Assembly: GCF_900188085.1 (NCBI RefSeq)
Contig: NZ_FZOU01000001.1
Coordinates: 1,116,001-1,180,000 of the forward strand
From: Granulicella rosea
Lineage (GTDB): Bacteria > Acidobacteriota > Terriglobia > Terriglobales > Acidobacteriaceae
DNA length: 64,000 nucleotides
Direction of reading: 5' to 3'
In this document: piece after piece, positions 48,691 to 59,285 of the stretch
Layout: each line of letters starts with the position of its first letter
Numbering within the stretch: position 1 is the first letter of the stretch
Notes under the pieces: generated by a model
Database searches by the model: none
Told to the model about the DNA's origin: nothing
Seen by the model: only the letters and a program-made list of their open reading frames with translations
Position numbers and translations under genes: made by a program

Positions 48691-49593
48691 CTACTTCGTC
48701 GGGAAGGCGAGCGGCGCGGTGAGCGAGATGGTCAGACCGGTCTCGGGTGGCAGGGAGGTCTGGCGGTCCTGCTTCAGCCACCATGCGGTGCTGAGGCCTG
48801 CACCAACGCCTGCGCCGATCAGCGCGCCTGCTCCGCCGCCGAAGACCGCGCCTGCCGCGGCTGCGCTGCCGGTGGTCAGGGCGAGCACGGTTGCGGTCTC
48901 CTTCGGGTGATCGCGGCGGACGATCTTGCCTTCGCGGTCGACCTTGGTGGAGCGGTAGAGGTTGGTGTCGATCACCTGGCCGTGGATGGTGTAGTGCGTG
49001 CCGTCGGGCAGGGTGAGGATCTGCGGCTGCAGCAGGATGGATGCGGCGCCTTTGATGCGGCGTCCGCCGTGTACCTCGGTGACGCGGCCGGAGAGGATGG
49101 TTCCGACCGGGAGCATCACCTGTCCGTCGCGGAGGACGGCTTCGGCCAGCGTGGCGTCGAAGCGGCTGCCGGGGGTGGTGGCTTTGGTGGAAAGTCCTTC
49201 CACCATGCGGACCTTGAGCAGCGTTCCGGGAGGCAGCTCGTTGGACGGGCCAGCGACACGGGTGACGATGCCGGCGTCGGGATCGGGCAGCGCGGCGGTG
49301 GAGCGGCGGTTGAGCGTGACGTCGTTCGCGGGCGCGAGTTCGGTGGATGCGGCGGCGGCGCTAAGGACGGGCGCGGGCTTGCCGGGGTTGTACGGCAGGT
49401 AGACCGTCTCCGCCGGAGCCGTTGTCGCCGGCGTGGCGGCGACCGGCGCCGTGGCTGCCGGTGCGTCCTGAATCGGCTGCTGCTGGATGACCGTCTCGTC
49501 GGGATGGCTGACGCCGGAGGTCTGGCCGAACGCGGCCGAGGTGGCGAAGGCGAGCAGCGCGGCGGCCGCGAGATTCGTCTGGGTGGTCTTCAT
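48691..49593 (-). CDS. Exported glycine-zipper protein
   Basis: The open frame runs upstream to 49950, but ATG 49593 follows GGAGAAG and gives a signal peptide 'MKTTQTNLAAAALLAFATSAAFGQ', so it is chosen; 300 residues. A Pro/Ala linker is followed by a beta-rich domain ('LLKVRMVEGLSTKATTPGSRFDATL...GTILSGRVTEVHGG', about 120-215), which recalls the beta-barrel of VirB10/TrbI-type proteins, and a C-terminal glycine-zipper membrane segment ('AAAAGAVFGGGAGALIGAG'). Likely an envelope protein; the role is not known. Confidence 0.78.
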   Translation of the reverse strand: MKTTQTNLAAAALLAFATSAAFGQTSGVSHPDETVIQQQPIQDAPAATAPVAATPATTAPAETVYLPYNPGKPAPVLSAAAASTELAPANDVTLNRRSTAALPDPDAGIVTRVAGPSNELPPGTLLKVRMVEGLSTKATTPGSRFDATLAEAVLRDGQVMLPVGTILSGRVTEVHGGRRIKGAASILLQPQILTLPDGTHYTIHGQVIDTNLYRSTKVDREGKIVRRDHPKETATVLALTTGSAAAAGAVFGGGAGALIGAGVGAGLSTAWWLKQDRQTSLPPETGLTISLTAPLAFPTK

Positions 49594-51277
<1,684 letters not shown>

Positions 51278-51377
51278 CGTGGGTGTTTCGTGGGGCATGG
51301 GGACCGTCTTTGCGACGGTCCCTTTTCTCCGTATACCCGGTCGCGGGGCAACAATTTTGCTGTGGTAGTCTTTGCTG

Positions 51378-52571
51378 ATGGAGCACGCCCCCGCACAGCG
51401 AAATAGCCGTTATCCCTGGTTAATTCCCGTCGCCGTACTGTGCCTTCTGCCGCTTTGTTTTCTTGGCTATGGAAGCGATAACGACACATATGGCGTGTTG
51501 CAGTTCGGTGCGCAGACGTGGCGGATGCATGTGCTCGCGACCTCTCGCAATCCCGGCTACTGGACGTATGAGGCCGTGGTGTATGCGTTGTCGTCGCTGG
51601 GCGGCTCTTTGCTCAGCAACCTTGGTTCGCTTGCGGTGAGCTGCGTGGCGCTCTGGCGTTTTCTGCGGATCGCGCAGCGGCTGCGCGTTGGGCATCCAGT
51701 CTTGATGGCGGCGTGTTTCGTGGTTACTCCAGTAGTCGTCATTGCCGCGACGTCGACGATGGACTATATGTGGTCGCTGCTCTGCCTGGTGCTGGCGGCG
51801 GAGGGATTATTCGACGACCGGCCGGTGCAGGCGGCGCTGCTGGGTGGGCTGGCGATCAGCTTTCGCGGCGCGAACGCCGTGTTGGTCGCGGGAGGATACG
51901 CGGCGGCGATCGGCTACGAGATCTACCGGCGGCGTGGGTTGAGTGCGGGCGCGGTGAAGACAGCTATCTCTGGAATAGCCGCAGCGGTGCTGGGCTGTTC
52001 CGTCTACGTGTTGTCGTATCGCCTTGCGCATAACACGCTGGCCTTCATGGCGCCGATGACCGGCCCGGCGTCGTTGTGGACCTGGAAGGGCTACCTCGGT
52101 CGCTTTCTGTATAAGGGTATGTACGCGATCGGACCGCTCGCCATGGTGGTTTCGGCGTATGCCGCGGCGGTGTATCCCTGGCGGCAGAGGCGCGAACCGG
52201 ACTCGGAGCATGCGAAGCTCATGGCGATCTCGGCCGGATTTTTCCTCAGCAACGTGGCTCTGTTTTTGAAGTTCCCGATCGAAGTGAGCTATCTGATTCC
52301 GGGAATCTTCTTCTTCTTGCTGCTGGCGGGGGCGACGATCTTCCAAGAGCGGCGGTGGCTGGGCTTTGCGCTCTTCGCGGCCATCGGAAGTTTGAACCTG
52401 GTGACTCCCGTCTTTGCGCAACCCAATATTCCGGGGTTGGCGACGAGCGCGCGCCTTCATATCGCGCTCAATGCGGGAACCCTGTCCGCGGATGTGAAGA
52501 CTCGCCGCATGTTCCTGGGCTGCGAGGACGCCATCTGCTGGATTGCGCGCGACCAGATGGGGCATCATTGA
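51378..52571 (+). CDS. Multi-pass membrane protein, possible GT-C-type glycosyltransferase
   Basis: 397 residues from ATG 51378 (TTG 51372 is in frame). About nine to ten transmembrane helices. The first outside loop contains 'GYGSDNDTYGVLQFG', an acidic D-x-D-like motif in the place where GT-C enzymes (polyprenyl-phosphate sugar dependent) have theirs, and later 'AISFRGANAVLV'. This resembles ArnT/PMT-like proteins but is shorter, and I cannot assign a family with confidence. It lies between eno and gpmI; whether it has anything to do with glycolysis is doubtful. Confidence 0.65.
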   Translation: MEHAPAQRNSRYPWLIPVAVLCLLPLCFLGYGSDNDTYGVLQFGAQTWRMHVLATSRNPGYWTYEAVVYALSSLGGSLLSNLGSLAVSCVALWRFLRIAQRLRVGHPVLMAACFVVTPVVVIAATSTMDYMWSLLCLVLAAEGLFDDRPVQAALLGGLAISFRGANAVLVAGGYAAAIGYEIYRRRGLSAGAVKTAISGIAAAVLGCSVYVLSYRLAHNTLAFMAPMTGPASLWTWKGYLGRFLYKGMYAIGPLAMVVSAYAAAVYPWRQRREPDSEHAKLMAISAGFFLSNVALFLKFPIEVSYLIPGIFFFLLLAGATIFQERRWLGFALFAAIGSLNLVTPVFAQPNIPGLATSARLHIALNAGTLSADVKTRRMFLGCEDAICWIARDQMGHH

Positions 52572-52603
52572 GATTGCAACGGATTTAGATCGGGTGGAGA
52601 TTT

Positions 52604-54214
52604 ATGCCAAAGCAGGGACCTGTAGTTCTGACCATTCTCGACGGCTGGGGTTACCGGGCCGAGACCTTCGCCAACGCCATTGCGCAGGCGCGCAAGCCGA
52701 CCTATGACAAGCTGCTGGCCGAGTATCCGAACACGCTGCTGCGCGCGAGCGAGCACTTCGTCGGTCTGCCGGATGGGCAGATGGGCAACTCCGAGGTGGG
52801 CCACCTGAACCTCGGCGCGGGACGCATCGTCAGGATGGATATGACGCGCATCGATACGGCGATCATGGACGGCAGCCTGTACTCCGACCCGACGCTGATG
52901 CATGCGATGAAGCTGGCGCAGCAGAAGGGGCGCGCGCTGCATCTGCTCGGGCTGGTCTCGGATGGCGGCGTACATTCGCACTCGCGGCACCTGTATGCTC
53001 TGCTGAAGATGGCGAAGCAGCAGGGGATCGTGAACGTCTACGTGCATGCGTTCACCGATGGCCGGGACACGCTGCCGACCTCCGGCCTGGGCTATCTGGA
53101 ACAGCTTTTGAGCGAGATGCAGGAGATCGGCGCGGGACGCCTGGCGTCGGTCTCTGGACGCTACTTCGCGATGGATCGCGACCTGCGCTGGGAGAAGGAG
53201 AAGCAGGCCTTCGACGCGATGGTAACCGGCGCGCCTGAGGGCGGGGCCTACGCCGATCCGCTGGCGCGCGTGCGGGAGTGTTATCACAACGGTGTGAACG
53301 ACGAGTTCATCCCGCCGTTTACGTGTCTCGACGCGGCGGGCAAGCCGGTTGGGTCGATCCGCGACGAGGACGTCTGCATCTGTTTCAACTACCGCGCCGA
53401 CCGCGTGCGGCAGATCACGCGGGTGCTGACCCGCGCGTCCGATTTGAAGGATGGGGGCCGCGCGCTGCCCAAGGCCGCGGAGCTGGACGAGGCGATTCCG
53501 CCGCGGACGCTGCCGCAGCGCCTGCACTACATCTGCATGACCCAGTACGACAAGACCTATGGGCTGCCGTACTTCATTCCGCCGGAGTCGATGGACAACC
53601 TGCTGGCGAACGTGATGGCGCAGGCCAACCTGCGCAACCTGCGTGTCGCGGAGACGGAGAAGTATGCGCATGTGACGTACTTCTTCAACGGCGGCATCGA
53701 GAAGCCGTTTGCCGGCGAAGATCGCGAGCTGGTCCAGTCGCAGAAGGTGGCGACGTACGATCTGGCGCCGGAGATGTCGGCCGCGGGTATCGCCGATGCG
53801 GTGGTCCGCGCGGTGAACGACACGGCCTTCGACGTCGTCATCGTCAACTTCGCGAACGCCGACATGGTCGGGCACTCGGGCATGATGGAGCCGACGATCA
53901 AGGCAGTCGAGACGGTGGATACGCAGCTCGGCCGGATCTACAACGCGGTGAAGCAACGCGGCGGATCGCTGCTGGTGACCGCCGACCACGGCAACGCGGA
54001 GATGCTGGTCGACCCCATCGGCGGCGGTCCGCACACCTCGCACACGACGAACCCGGTGCCGTTCCTGCTGGTGACGGATCAGGGCCGCAAGATCGGCGTG
54101 CGCGATGGCGGCAGCCTGCGGGATATTTCGCCGACTCTGTTGAGCCTGCTGGGCGTGACCCAGCCGGGGCAGATGACGGGTGGCGATCTGCGGGTGATTC
54201 CGGGGCTCGAATAA
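52604..54214 (+). CDS. gpmI: 2,3-bisphosphoglycerate-independent phosphoglycerate mutase
   Basis: 536 residues. Interconverts 3- and 2-phosphoglycerate using two Mn2+ ions and a phosphoserine. '[10 protein letters not shown]' carries the first metal Asp, the catalytic Ser63 is in '[14 protein letters not shown]', 'TDGRDTLP', '[13 protein letters not shown]', '[12 protein letters not shown]' and '[12 protein letters not shown]' are intact. Slightly longer than the usual 510 residues. Its TAA lies in the left arm of a palindrome shared with the convergent crotonase gene. Confidence 0.96.
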   Translation: MPKQGPVVLTILDGWGYRAETFANAIAQARKPTYDKLLAEYPNTLLRASEHFVGLPDGQMGNSEVGHLNLGAGRIVRMDMTRIDTAIMDGSLYSDPTLMHAMKLAQQKGRALHLLGLVSDGGVHSHSRHLYALLKMAKQQGIVNVYVHAFTDGRDTLPTSGLGYLEQLLSEMQEIGAGRLASVSGRYFAMDRDLRWEKEKQAFDAMVTGAPEGGAYADPLARVRECYHNGVNDEFIPPFTCLDAAGKPVGSIRDEDVCICFNYRADRVRQITRVLTRASDLKDGGRALPKAAELDEAIPPRTLPQRLHYICMTQYDKTYGLPYFIPPESMDNLLANVMAQANLRNLRVAETEKYAHVTYFFNGGIEKPFAGEDRELVQSQKVATYDLAPEMSAAGIADAVVRAVNDTAFDVVIVNFANADMVGHSGMMEPTIKAVETVDTQLGRIYNAVKQRGGSLLVTADHGNAEMLVDPIGGGPHTSHTTNPVPFLLVTDQGRKIGVRDGGSLRDISPTLLSLLGVTQPGQMTGGDLRVIPGLE

Positions 54215-54237
54215 TCGCCGTTCAGGCGATTATTCGA
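54207..54237. terminator. Bidirectional terminator hairpin shared by gpmI and crotonase stops
   Basis: TCGAATAATCGCC (54207-54219), loop GTTCA, GGCGATTATTCGA (54225-54237): a perfect 13-base stem. The gpmI TAA (54212-54214) and the crotonase TAA (54230-54232, minus strand) are in opposite arms at mirror positions. Confidence 0.7.
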
Positions 54238-55054
54238 ACTCCCCGAGCAGAGCGCCCAGCGTAAGCTCCGCCTGCTCCGAGGTTCCGAATCCTTTTTCGA
54301 CTGCGTGCTTGACGGCGGCCTGAGCGCTGGGATCCTGCAGGCCCTGCAGGAAAGCGTCAGAGTCGTGGCGGAAGGCGTCGTCCGGCGCCAGAGTCAGTTC
54401 GTTCATCCTCGCCTTGATCTCCTGTAAACCTCGCGCGGGGAATCTGGCGATGCGATGCGCCAACTTCGAGATGAAATCGGCGATCCCGGCTTGCGGGATC
54501 GCGCGATTGATCCAGCCATAAAGCTCGGCCACATCGGCGCTGTAGTCGTCCGCGGTCAGCAGAACTTCCAGGGCGCGTCCTCTACCCATCAAGCGGGAGA
54601 GGTATTGAGTTGCGCCACCTCCTGGCAGGACTCCCATGCCGCCCTCATTTTGGTTGAAGATCGCGGTCTCACGGGCTCCGAACCTCAGGTCGCACGCCAT
54701 GATGAACTCGCTGCCGGCTCCGCGGACCCTGCCTTCGATCTGCGCGATGGTGACCGCCTTCGTTTTGCTCAGGCGCCGGAAGAGCAATGCGATGGATGGC
54801 TCTCCCGTGAGAGCGGCTGCTGCCGCCCGGTACTCCTTGATCTTCGTCGTATCCACATGCGCGATGAAAAAATTCGGGTTGGCGCTCGAGAAGACGACCA
54901 CACTGTAGGGGGCGCCCTGGTCGAGTACCTGGATGAGTTCGACAAGATCGCCCACAAGTTCAGGTCCCAGCATATTGAGCGGTGGAGCGTCGATCTCTAC
55001 GAACAGCACCTTGCCGTCTGGGCGAAGCTTCAGGGTTCCATGGGTCGATGTCAT
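54230..55054 (-). CDS. Enoyl-CoA hydratase/isomerase family protein
   Basis: 274 residues, crotonase fold. 'VEIDAPPLNMLGPEL' near the N-terminus, oxyanion-hole region 'IEGRVRGAGSEFIMACDLRF', and 'NQNEGGMGVLPGGGATQYLSRLMG' with a Glu at the place of the first hydratase Glu, plus 'RALEVLLTADDYSADVAELYGWIN' with the second. So both acids of hydratases seem kept, and fatty-acid or amino-acid degradation is plausible. It is a single gene with no beta-oxidation partners nearby; the exact substrate is open. Confidence 0.88.
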   Translation of the reverse strand: MTSTHGTLKLRPDGKVLFVEIDAPPLNMLGPELVGDLVELIQVLDQGAPYSVVVFSSANPNFFIAHVDTTKIKEYRAAAAALTGEPSIALLFRRLSKTKAVTIAQIEGRVRGAGSEFIMACDLRFGARETAIFNQNEGGMGVLPGGGATQYLSRLMGRGRALEVLLTADDYSADVAELYGWINRAIPQAGIADFISKLAHRIARFPARGLQEIKARMNELTLAPDDAFRHDSDAFLQGLQDPSAQAAVKHAVEKGFGTSEQAELTLGALLGEFE

Positions 55055-55166
55055 CCAACTCCTCTATCGTTCAGGTACAAGATAGAGAAGCAGGGACGCC
55101 GGATCAACCCGCTCTTTCGAGGGGGCCGGATCCGGCTCAGGAGAACCATATCGAATGGGGGACACC

Positions 55167-56168
55167 TTACGCGCCGAGCGTCACGACTCCGTCCACAAGT
55201 TTTGAAAAGCCGTGAACGATGCGTCCCTGCGCGTCCACGTGCCGGAGAGTCAGCTTCTCGGGGGTGACCTCGAGGTGGCTGAAGCCGTAGACCTTCTCGG
55301 CGTACGGACCGCGCTCTTTTTCGCCGATCTTCAGGGTGTAGAGGTCCGCGCCGCCCGCTCCTGAGGAGACGAAGGAGGTCGGGTGGCCCGCGAACTCCAG
55401 GTGCTGCAGGTCGTGGTCGTGTCCGGCGAGGTAGAGGTGGACCTTATGCTGGCGAAGTAGCGGCTCCCAGTCCTGCTTCAGTATCGGGTGGTCGCCGTGC
55501 GGGCCGTTTGAGAAGACCGGGTGGTGCCCCAGGACGACGGTGAAGGGCGCGGATGTCGATCTGGACAACTCCGACCTGAACCATGCAAGCTGCTGTTGGC
55601 GCTGGGCGTCGGTCAGGGTGAAGTCCACGCCGAAGCTCATACGCCCGTTGGGCATGTTGCTGTCGAGCGCGATGACCCTCATCAGCGGGTTCTCTTTCGG
55701 GAAGTCGAAGCTGTACCAGAGCGCGGGCTGGGTCCAGCGCGTGCCGGGTTTGCGGGCATAGAGCAGCTCCGCCTCTACCTTGCTGAAGGGCATCCGCTGA
55801 TAGTCGTGGTTGCCCATGATCGAGTAGGCGGGGCAATCGAAGACGCGCCGGGGGTACATCTCCTCGAACTGCGTCTGCCAGCGCGGGCTGTTTTCGCCGC
55901 CGAGCAGCGGGCCGTACCAGCTATCGCCCAGCATGAAGAGCGCCTCTGTTTTGAGGCTATGATCGTGCGCGTAACGGGCCATCGCGGCTGCCACCTCGGT
56001 CTGCGCGCTGTGGTCGCCGTCCTTGCCCCAGTCGCCAACCATTAGGATGTGCTTTGCGCCGGGGTTCGGCGCCTGCGCCAGGACGCCGCGCGCGCCGAGG
56101 CCTGCGGCGAGGGCGCTGAAGGCGAAGCTCTGACGCAGGAAGTCGCGGCGCTGGATCGGGTGGGTCAT
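55167..56168 (-). CDS. Tat-exported metallophosphoesterase (purple acid phosphatase type)
   Basis: 333 residues with a twin-arginine signal 'RRDFLRQSFAFSALAAGL'. Metal ligands in the order of tartrate-resistant acid phosphatases are present: 'MVGDWG', 'MLGDSWYG', 'IMGNHDY', 'VLGHHPVFSNGPHGDH' and 'LAGHDHDLQHLE'. Such enzymes hydrolyse phosphate monoesters in the periplasm. The start ATG 56168 is 17 bases after the recR stop, so it may be read together with dnaX-ybaB-recR; function is probably separate. Confidence 0.9.
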   Translation of the reverse strand: MTHPIQRRDFLRQSFAFSALAAGLGARGVLAQAPNPGAKHILMVGDWGKDGDHSAQTEVAAAMARYAHDHSLKTEALFMLGDSWYGPLLGGENSPRWQTQFEEMYPRRVFDCPAYSIMGNHDYQRMPFSKVEAELLYARKPGTRWTQPALWYSFDFPKENPLMRVIALDSNMPNGRMSFGVDFTLTDAQRQQQLAWFRSELSRSTSAPFTVVLGHHPVFSNGPHGDHPILKQDWEPLLRQHKVHLYLAGHDHDLQHLEFAGHPTSFVSSGAGGADLYTLKIGEKERGPYAEKVYGFSHLEVTPEKLTLRHVDAQGRIVHGFSKLVDGVVTLGA

Positions 56169-56184
56169 GGACTCTCCTGTCGGG

Positions 56185-56787
56185 CTAGAACTCGCGGCGG
56201 CCTTCCATGGCGCGGGTCATCGTCACCTCGTCGGCATACTCGATGTCCGAACCCGCGGGGACGCCGGTGGCGATGCGGGTGATCTTGATCGCCGGGGCGA
56301 TGCGGCGCATCTCGTGCGCGAGGTAGCCAGCGGTGGCTTCGCCTTCGGTGGTGGGGCTGGTGGCGAGGATGACCTCGTCGACCTCGGTGAGGCGGTTGAG
56401 CAGGTTGGCGGTGCGTAGCTGCTCCGGGCCGACGCCGCCGATGGGCGAGAGCGTGCCGTGCAGCACATGGTAGACGCCGGAGTAGCTGCGGGTCTTCTCG
56501 ACCGAAGCGATGTTGGTCGGCTCCTCGACCACGCAGATCAACCGGTGGTTGCGACTGGGGCTGGTGCAGTAGGCGCAGGGGTCGACGTCGGTGATGTTGT
56601 TGCAGATGGAGCAGAGGCGGAGGTGCAGCTTGATCTCGCGGATGGCGGCGGCGAGCTTCTCCGCGTCTTCGGAGGACGAGCGCAGGACGTGGAAGGCCAG
56701 CCGCTGCGCGGTGCGCGTGCCGATGCCGGGCAGCTTGCGCAGCTCTTCGATCAGGCGGGACATCGGTTCGGCGTAGCGGGTCGCCAT
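56185..56787 (-). CDS. recR: Recombination mediator RecR
   Basis: 200 residues. RecR, with RecO and RecF, helps load RecA on gapped DNA. HhH motif 'LRKLPGIGTRTAQRLAFH' at the N-terminus, four-cysteine zinc finger ('CSICNNITDVDPCAYC'), Toprim domain 'LICVVEEPTNIASVEKT' and 'LATSPTTEGEATAGYLA', and C-terminal 'TRIATGVPAGSDIEYADEVT' are all present. Third gene of the dnaX-ybaB-recR operon. Confidence 0.97.
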   Translation of the reverse strand: MATRYAEPMSRLIEELRKLPGIGTRTAQRLAFHVLRSSSEDAEKLAAAIREIKLHLRLCSICNNITDVDPCAYCTSPSRNHRLICVVEEPTNIASVEKTRSYSGVYHVLHGTLSPIGGVGPEQLRTANLLNRLTEVDEVILATSPTTEGEATAGYLAHEMRRIAPAIKITRIATGVPAGSDIEYADEVTMTRAMEGRREF

Positions 56788-56789
56788 CG

Positions 56790-57113
56790 TTAGGTGAGTC
56801 CGGGCAGGTCGAGGCCGCCCATCATGCCCTGCATGCTGGACTTCATGGCCTCGTCGGCGCGGCGGCCGGCTTCGTTCACGGCGGCGGTGATGAGGTCTTC
56901 GAGCAGTTCGAGGTCGCTGCCGGTGCTGCCCATCGCTGTGGGCGAGATGCGCAGGCGCAGAACCTCTTTGCGGCCGTTCATCCGCACGGTGACGATGCCG
57001 CCGCCGCTGGTGGCCTCGACGACGGTCTCGGAGAGGCGGTGTTCCATCTGCTCCTGCATCAGCTTGGCGTTGCCCATCAGGTCTTTGAGCTTGCCCAGGT
57101 CGGAGAAGTCCAT
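56790..57113 (-). CDS. YbaB/EbfC family nucleoid-associated protein
   Basis: 107 residues from ATG 57113, one base after the dnaX stop, with GTGAGGG upstream inside dnaX; a GTG at 57128 would overlap dnaX. The small basic-acidic protein 'DLGKLKDLMGNAKLMQEQMEHRL' followed by 'VRMNGRKEVLRLRI' is the YbaB fold, which binds DNA as a dimer. Found between dnaX and recR in most bacteria. C-terminus is Met/Gly-rich ('MQGMMGGLDLPGL'). Confidence 0.95.
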   Translation of the reverse strand: MDFSDLGKLKDLMGNAKLMQEQMEHRLSETVVEATSGGGIVTVRMNGRKEVLRLRISPTAMGSTGSDLELLEDLITAAVNEAGRRADEAMKSSMQGMMGGLDLPGLT

Positions 57114-57114
57114 G

Positions 57115-59223
57115 CTAGTTGCCCTCACTCAGGTCGATGACGTTGCGAATCTCGGCGTCGAAGAGCCGCTGCGCCTGCTGGATCATAGGATGCTGTTTGG
57201 CCTTGGCCTCGGGCGAGCCGGCGCGGGCCGCGCGCGGCTTCTTCGGGGCGGCGTTCGGGACGCCGGGCAGAATGACGACCTTGGTGATGCCCGCGTCGCG
57301 TACGGCGGCCCTGACGAGCTTTTCGGCGTCGGGGTTGACGATCATGGGCAGCATCGTCTTCGAGCACTGGGTCTGGATCGTAAGCGTGCCGGCGTCGACC
57401 TTCCAGACGGATTCGGCGATGGCGTCCGCGGCGGAGGTCTGGCCGGAGGCCTTGGCGAGGGCGTCGACCGCTTTGGCCTGGAGCGGAGCGAGCTCTGGCG
57501 AGGTGGCTGCGGCCTCGGGTTCTGGGGTTTCAGCTACGGGTTCCGGGACCGGGAGGAGGGACGCAGGTCCTTCGGCTTCGCTCAGGATGACAGGGCTTTG
57601 CGGCGGATCGACAGGGGCGAGTGGCGCTGGTTCTTCGGCGGCCAACTCCACGAGCGGGGGTTCGACGGGGGCTGGTTCCGCGGGAGCCAGTTCGATCGGC
57701 GCGACGGGTGCGGTTACCGGAACCGGCTCCGGAACGGGGATGGGAGCTGGCACGGGAATCGGATCCGTGGCTACCGCCGCGAGGGAAGGGATGACGAGCG
57801 GCGCGGGCGGCGGCGGGGGTGTTGCCACTGGCGCTGCTGCCGCGACCGGTGGGGCGCTTACCACTGGGGGAGCGGAGACGACGGGAGCCGGGTTGTGACC
57901 TGCCTCTACACCGCTGTAACGGCGGGACTTATCCTGATCGAAGGGCGAAAAGGCCGGCTTCGACGGAGCGGCTGCCGGCGCCGGGGCCGCGGACCGGGGC
58001 TGTGGCGCAGGGGCCGCACTGCGTGGGGCGGCGGCGCCGGAGAGGGAGCTGAGAACCTCTTCGACCGGCAGCAGGCGGCGCAGGTGGACGAGCTTGAGCA
58101 GGCCAAGCTCGAAGTGGAAGCGCTGCTCCTGCCGGTAGCCCAGCTCGTCGAAGGTGCGAAGCATGGTCTGGAGGAAGCGCGTCAGCTCCTCTTCGGAGAA
58201 GAGAGCAGCGGTGCGGGCGGCGCGGCGCTGCTCGTCGGCCGAGATCTGCAGCAGCTCGCTGCCGATGAACTCGCCCTCGGCGTCGGCCTTCAGGCCGGTG
58301 ATCTTGGCGATGACGCAACTGCGCAGATAGCGGACGGCCTGGCGTGCAAGCTGCGCGGGCGAGTTGCCGGCGTCCATCAGCTCGTTCGCGATGGTCATGA
58401 CCTCGGCCGACCGGTTCTCGTTGATCGCAATCAGAATGCGCTCGAAGGTGCCGTTGGCGACCGTGCCCATCAGCTCGCGAATCTGGCTGGCGTCAAGGCG
58501 TGCGCGGCCGTTTTCGACCGGCGCGGAGGCGATGGCCTGGTCCATGACCGAGAGAGCGTCGCGCATGGATCCGTCGCCGGCCTCGGCCAGAAGATTCAGC
58601 GCGGCCTCGTCGGCGTCGACGCCCTCGTGCTGGGCGATGCCGCGCAGCTCGCCGAGGATGTCGACCAGCTTGACGGCGTGGAAGTTGAAGTGCTGGCAGC
58701 GAGAGCGGACGGTCTGTGGGATGTCCTCGGGCTGGGTCGTCGCCATCATGAAGACGATGTGGTCGGGTGGTTCTTCGAGCGTCTTCAGGAGCGCGTTGAA
58801 GGCCGCGTCGGTGATCTGGTGGGCCTCGTCGAGGATGTAGATCTTGTATTTGTCGCGGCTTGGCCGGTAGCGTGCGGCGTCGCGGAGCTCGCGAATCTCG
58901 TCAATGCCGCGGTTGGTGGCGGCGTCGATCTCGATGACGTCGGTGGCGTTGCCGGCGCGGATCTCGAGGCAGGACTCGCAGACCTCGCAAGGCTCCGCCG
59001 TAGGCCGCTTCTCCGAGCCGATGGGGTTGCGGCAGTTCAGCGCGCAGGCGAGGATGCGCGCGATGGTCGTCTTGCCGATGCCGCGATGGCCGGAGAAGAT
59101 GTAGCCGTGGGCGATGCGCTGCTGGGTGAGCGCGTTCATCAGGGTCACGGTGACGTGATCCTGTCCGGCGACATCGGCGAAGCGCTGCGGGCGGTACTTT
59201 CTTGCTAGAACCTGGTAGGCCAT
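57115..59223 (-). CDS. dnaX: DNA polymerase III gamma/tau subunit
   Basis: 702 residues. AAA+ clamp-loader ATPase: Walker A GHRGIGKT at 45-52, zinc cysteines 64, 79, 82, 85 ('CEVCESC'), Walker B 'YILDEAH', sensor 1 'ATTQPEDIPQTVRSRC'. Domain III ends near 370, followed by a long Pro/Ala/Val-rich linker (about 395-560) and a C-terminal KH-like/tau domain (about 590-690). Odd: residues about 542-554 ('SPVILSEAEGPAS') are encoded by an in-frame copy of the dispersed repeat. No slippery A-run for a short gamma form was seen. Leads the dnaX-ybaB-recR operon. Confidence 0.96.
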   Translation of the reverse strand: MAYQVLARKYRPQRFADVAGQDHVTVTLMNALTQQRIAHGYIFSGHRGIGKTTIARILACALNCRNPIGSEKRPTAEPCEVCESCLEIRAGNATDVIEIDAATNRGIDEIRELRDAARYRPSRDKYKIYILDEAHQITDAAFNALLKTLEEPPDHIVFMMATTQPEDIPQTVRSRCQHFNFHAVKLVDILGELRGIAQHEGVDADEAALNLLAEAGDGSMRDALSVMDQAIASAPVENGRARLDASQIRELMGTVANGTFERILIAINENRSAEVMTIANELMDAGNSPAQLARQAVRYLRSCVIAKITGLKADAEGEFIGSELLQISADEQRRAARTAALFSEEELTRFLQTMLRTFDELGYRQEQRFHFELGLLKLVHLRRLLPVEEVLSSLSGAAAPRSAAPAPQPRSAAPAPAAAPSKPAFSPFDQDKSRRYSGVEAGHNPAPVVSAPPVVSAPPVAAAAPVATPPPPPAPLVIPSLAAVATDPIPVPAPIPVPEPVPVTAPVAPIELAPAEPAPVEPPLVELAAEEPAPLAPVDPPQSPVILSEAEGPASLLPVPEPVAETPEPEAAATSPELAPLQAKAVDALAKASGQTSAADAIAESVWKVDAGTLTIQTQCSKTMLPMIVNPDAEKLVRAAVRDAGITKVVILPGVPNAAPKKPRAARAGSPEAKAKQHPMIQQAQRLFDAEIRNVIDLSEGN
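57561..57600. repeat. Dispersed repeat copy inside dnaX
   Basis: A right-arm unit (CAGGTCCTTCGGCTTCGCTC, then AGGATGACAGG) lies in the region for the flexible linker. It has one more G than the intergenic copies (TTCGGCTTCG against TTCGCTTCG). Confidence 0.78.
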
Positions 59224-59285
59224 CTTTGGCTATTCTAATGCTTGGATGGCTGTCGGGCTGAGGATTGCCGGTCAGGATTAGCGGT

